From: Nitrosomonadaceae bacterium
Lineage (GTDB): Bacteria; Pseudomonadota; Gammaproteobacteria; Burkholderiales; Nitrosomonadaceae
Direction of reading: 5' to 3'
Length of the DNA: 8,377 nucleotides
Assembly (NCBI GenBank): GCA_024644425.1
Contig: JAHELA010000067.1
Location: 1 to 8,377, forward strand
Part shown: in pieces, positions 5,867 to 8,377 of the stretch
Layout of the letters: each line of letters begins with the position of its first letter
How positions within the stretch are numbered: position 1 is the stretch's first letter
Translations under genes and position numbers: made by a program
Notes under the pieces: model-generated
Database searches by the model: none
The model's input: only the letters and a program-made list of their open reading frames with translations
What the model was told of the DNA's origin: nothing

Positions 5867-5881
5867 AAGGATAGTAAATTG
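5867..5881 (+). promoter_or_regulatory. Ribosome binding site and TTG start of pnp
   Basis: AAGGA (5867-5871) lies 7 bases before TTG at 5879. No in-frame ATG or GTG occurs in the bases between the Shine-Dalgarno sequence and this codon. The next in-frame ATG is at residue 34, inside the conserved MDDT segment and too late. The site therefore fixes TTG as the start. Confidence 0.8.
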
Positions 5882-7984
5882 AAATCAATTAAGAAAAGTA
5901 TTACCTACGGTCGTCATAAATTGACCTTGGAGACTGGGGAGATCGCTAGACAGGCACACGGAGCAGTAATCGTCACAATGGACGACACTGTGGTATTGGT
6001 CACAGTAGTAGGTACAAAAAATGCCAAACCTGGGCAAGACTTTTTTCCCTTAACTGTGGATTATCAAGAACGTAGTTATGCAGCAGGAAGAATACCTGGT
6101 AGCTTCTTTAAACGGGAAGGACGTCCTTCCGAGAAAGAAATTCTTACCTCCCGCTTAATTGATCGTCCTATTCGCCCTTTATTTCCAGATGGTTTTTATA
6201 ATGAAGTACAAATTGTTGCCACGGTTCTATCTTCTGATAACGAAATAGACGCAGATATACCCGCGATAATTGGCGCTTCTGCTGCATTAGTGCTTTCTGG
6301 TATTCCTTTTGATGGTCCCGTTGGTGGTGCCCGTATTGGCTACATTAATGGAGAGTATATTCTAAATCCAACTACAACAGAACTAACAGATACCGAGTTG
6401 AATCTGGTGGTAGCAGGAACGCAACATGCTGTTCTTATGGTGGAATCTGAGGCAAATGAGTTGCCTGAAGAGGTAATGTTAGGTGCAGTTATGTTCGGTC
6501 ATGAGCAAATGCAGGCAGTAATCAATGTCATTAACGAATTTGCGGATGAAGTTGGAGTTACAGAGTGGGATTGGGCGCCGGCTGAGAAGGATACGGAATT
6601 GGCTAAAAAGATTGCGCAGCTGGCAGAAGAAGACTTACGTGCAGCATTTCTCTTGGAGATCAAAAAAGAGCGATCAGAGGCTATTGAGAAAATCTGGGAG
6701 AAAGTTTCTACCGAGATTGGAGTTGGTTTAGAAGATGGGCCAGATGGTCAAGTTGTCAAAGAAATTTGCTTTAATCTTGAATCAAAGATTGTGCGTAGCC
6801 GGATTCTTGATGGTAAACATCGTATAGATGGGCGCGATACTCGTACTGTACGACCTATTTCTATTCGTAATGGTGTATTACCTCGTACTCACGGTTCTGC
6901 TTTATTTACTCGTGGTGAAACTCAAGCATTAGTGATTGCAACTCTAGGTACGGGAAGAGACGAACAAAGAATTGATGCGTTACAAGGGGATTATACTGAT
7001 CGTTTTATGTTTCACTACAATTTTCCACCTTATGCTACAGGAGAAACAGGTCGTGTCGGAACACCCAAGCGTCGCGAAATTGGTCATGGGCGCCTTGCTA
7101 AGCGAGGGCTCATTGCTGTGCTGCCTTCTGTTGAAGAGTTTGGTTATTCTTTGAGAGTTGTGTCTGAAATTACAGAGTCAAATGGTTCTAGTTCCATGGC
7201 TTCAGTTTGTGGTGGATGTATTGCATTAATGGATGCAGGGGTACCATTAAAAGCACATGTAGCGGGCATTGCAATGGGGCTTATTAAAGAGGGCAATCGT
7301 TTTGCCGTACTGACTGATATTCTTGGTGATGAAGATCATCTTGGTGATATGGATTTTAAGGTTGCTGGTACTGAGCAAGGCATTACTGCTCTGCAAATGG
7401 ATATCAAAATTCAAGGGATCACAGAAGAAATCATGCGTGCCGCATTGATACAAGCTAAAGAGGGTCGCATGCACATAATAGGGATCATGAAACAAGCTTT
7501 ACCTTCTACTCGTGAAGAAATTTCTCAACATGCTCCACGAATTATTAAAATTAAAATTAACCCTGAAAAAATTCGTGATGTAATCGGTAAAGGTGGGGCA
7601 GTGATCCGTGCATTGACTGAAGAAACTGGTACAACTATTGATATCACAGATGACGGTATTGTCATGATAGCTTGTATCAGTGCCGAGGGCGGAGAGATAG
7701 CTAGAAAACGTATTGAGGATATTACAGCAGATGTAGAGGTAGGTAGAATATATGATGGTACTGTGTTGAAACTTCTAGATTTTGGTGCAATCGTGAGCGT
7801 CCTTCCTGGTAAGGACGGTTTGTTACATATCTCGCAAATTGCCAATGAACGTGTTAACAGTGTTGCCGATCATCTTAAGGAAGGACAGGCAGTACGTGTT
7901 AAAGTATTAGAGGCCGATGACAAGGGGCGATTGCGGCTTAGTATGAAAGCAGTAACAGCGGAAGCTAAGGACAATGTGGTTTGA
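5879..7984 (+). CDS. pnp: Polynucleotide phosphorylase (polyribonucleotide nucleotidyltransferase)
   Basis: PNPase degrades RNA from the 3' end by phosphorolysis, releasing nucleoside diphosphates, and acts as a trimeric ring in mRNA decay. The 701 residues run: first RNase PH-like domain (about 10-145), helical linker (about 240-310), second and catalytic RNase PH-like domain (about 315-545), KH domain (about 553-615, GKGG loop at 570-573) and S1 domain (about 620-690). Active-site residues seen are R398-R399 in PKRRE, S437-S439 in ESNGSSSM, and D486 and D492 in GDEDHLGDMD, at the same numbers as I recall for E. coli D486 and D492. FFPLTVDYQERSYAAGRIPG at 55-74 is the classical first-core motif. 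The protein ends 12 residues after the S1 domain, so it lacks the longer acidic tail seen in the E. coli enzyme. The start is TTG, with a good AAGGA 7 bases before it. The gene follows rpsO, and dksA converges on it. Confidence 0.98.
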   Translation: MKSIKKSITYGRHKLTLETGEIARQAHGAVIVTMDDTVVLVTVVGTKNAKPGQDFFPLTVDYQERSYAAGRIPGSFFKREGRPSEKEILTSRLIDRPIRPLFPDGFYNEVQIVATVLSSDNEIDADIPAIIGASAALVLSGIPFDGPVGGARIGYINGEYILNPTTTELTDTELNLVVAGTQHAVLMVESEANELPEEVMLGAVMFGHEQMQAVINVINEFADEVGVTEWDWAPAEKDTELAKKIAQLAEEDLRAAFLLEIKKERSEAIEKIWEKVSTEIGVGLEDGPDGQVVKEICFNLESKIVRSRILDGKHRIDGRDTRTVRPISIRNGVLPRTHGSALFTRGETQALVIATLGTGRDEQRIDALQGDYTDRFMFHYNFPPYATGETGRVGTPKRREIGHGRLAKRGLIAVLPSVEEFGYSLRVVSEITESNGSSSMASVCGGCIALMDAGVPLKAHVAGIAMGLIKEGNRFAVLTDILGDEDHLGDMDFKVAGTEQGITALQMDIKIQGITEEIMRAALIQAKEGRMHIIGIMKQALPSTREEISQHAPRIIKIKINPEKIRDVIGKGGAVIRALTEETGTTIDITDDGIVMIACISAEGGEIARKRIEDITADVEVGRIYDGTVLKLLDFGAIVSVLPGKDGLLHISQIANERVNSVADHLKEGQAVRVKVLEADDKGRLRLSMKAVTAEAKDNVV

Positions 7985-8030
7985 ATAAGCTCCAGCTTAT
8001 TTGAGGTTTATTTACTTTTTACTTAAAAAA
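7981..8030 (+). terminator. Candidate terminator of pnp, overlapping its stop codon
   Basis: AATAAGC (7984-7990) and GCTTATT (7995-8001) form seven perfect pairs around the tetraloop TCCA. Wobble and A-T pairs extend the stem to 7981-8004, so it includes the pnp TGA. The following bases are T-rich but interrupted (GTTTATTTACTTTTT), so it is an imperfect intrinsic terminator. It could also protect the 3' end. Position between two convergent genes supports the call. Confidence 0.5.
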
Positions 8031-8058
8031 TGTTTTTCCGGGAAATTAATAGATAACC

Positions 8059-8377
8059 CTACTTAGCTAGTTGTCTTTCTCTTATCTCGTCGAGTGTTTT
8101 GCAATCTATACAAAGAGTAGCAGTAGGACGGGCTTCAAGACGTTTTAGGCCTATTTCAATACCACAACTATCACAATAACCGTATTCACCAGAATCAATC
8201 TTAGCAATTGTTTCATCAATTTTTTTGATAAGCTTACGTTCACGATCACGATTACGAAGTTCAAGTGCCATATCGGATTCTTGGCTAGCACGATCGTTGG
8301 GGTCAGCAAAAACGGTTGCTTCATCTTGCATGGTGTGGACAGTGCGATCGATGTCTTGTCCCAGTTCAAGTTTAATG
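8059..8377 (-). CDS. dksA: RNA polymerase-binding transcription factor DksA (C-terminal part; 5' end outside window)
   Basis: DksA binds in the secondary channel of RNA polymerase and, with ppGpp, lowers rRNA promoter activity and raises some amino-acid promoters. The frame stays open from the TAG stop at 8059 to the window edge, giving 105 residues. The first in-frame Met (8331) is internal: upstream codons give LGQDIDRTVHT, which continues into MQDEATVFADPNDRASQE and aligns without gaps with E. coli DksA as I recall it, so about 45 N-terminal residues are missing. The coiled-coil tip residues equivalent to E. coli D71, D74 and A76 are kept in DPNDRA. The zinc finger is four-cysteine, CDSC then 17 residues then CIDC. 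ELRNRDRERKLIKKI and RRLEARPTA-like LKRLEARPTA are family hallmarks. The gene is convergent with pnp, whose stop is 74 bases away. TraR-like short relatives exist, but the length and motifs fit DksA. Confidence 0.95.
   Translation of the reverse strand, partial: IKLELGQDIDRTVHTMQDEATVFADPNDRASQESDMALELRNRDRERKLIKKIDETIAKIDSGEYGYCDSCGIEIGLKRLEARPTATLCIDCKTLDEIRERQLAK

Noticed and set aside
8020..8056. Intrinsic terminator for dksA on the minus strand (TTTCCCGGAAA followed by ATTTTTT)
   Set aside because: The stem can form only four pairs around a 3-base loop and is mostly A-T, so it is too weak to list as a feature, although the T run lies in a plausible place.
8151..8369. 72-codon minus-strand frame inside dksA
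   Set aside because: It lies in another frame of dksA, whose zinc finger and coiled-coil residues are plainly encoded in the 8059-8377 frame. No frameshift is needed to explain the region.
1..8377. Search for a mobile element, CRISPR array, defence or toxin-antitoxin genes, tRNA or other RNA gene
   Set aside because: All large frames are explained by eight housekeeping genes. No long repeats, transposase, spaced repeat series or cloverleaf-like sequence were seen by eye.

Overview
The window is a conserved housekeeping stretch of a proteobacterial chromosome, most likely a low-GC betaproteobacterium of the Nitrosomonadales/Methylophilales type. The evidence is the gene content and order (ilvB-ilvH-ilvC-psd-pssA), the short betaproteobacterial style of phosphatidylserine decarboxylase with its MNYPHP start, a proteobacterial DksA and an S15/PNPase pair. 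The taxonomic call rests on recollection of protein families and gene order, not on a search. The DNA is visibly AT-rich, above all between genes.

Layout. From 4978 down to 52 on the minus strand lies one probable operon: ilvB (acetohydroxyacid synthase large subunit), ilvH (its valine-sensing small subunit, 2 bases after the ilvB stop), ilvC (ketol-acid reductoisomerase), psd (phosphatidylserine decarboxylase) and pssA (phosphatidylserine synthase). The first three genes carry out the first two steps of valine, leucine and isoleucine synthesis. The last two form consecutive steps of phosphatidylethanolamine synthesis, with PssA making the substrate of Psd. Gaps of about 95-110 bases separate ilvH/ilvC, ilvC/psd and psd/pssA. 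No convincing terminator is seen in any of them.

From 4979 to 5469 is a 491-base AT-rich divergent intergenic region. It has no gene but holds most of the unexplained small-scale structure: a good rpsO promoter, candidate ilvB promoters whose -35 boxes lie inside TGAC/GTCA palindromes, a perfect 9-bp inverted repeat, and a perfect tandem duplication of a 12-mer. Rightward from there are rpsO (ribosomal protein S15) and pnp (polynucleotide phosphorylase, TTG start), the classical pair, with a stem-loop between them. After pnp a hairpin overlaps its stop codon. The window then ends inside a convergent dksA gene on the minus strand, whose N-terminal part lies outside.

No mobile element, CRISPR array, tRNA, rRNA, phage gene or defence gene was found, and no new multi-gene system is evident. 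The most notable protein-level oddity is in IlvB: the thiamine-diphosphate/metal-binding GDG motif reads Gly-Glu-Ala.
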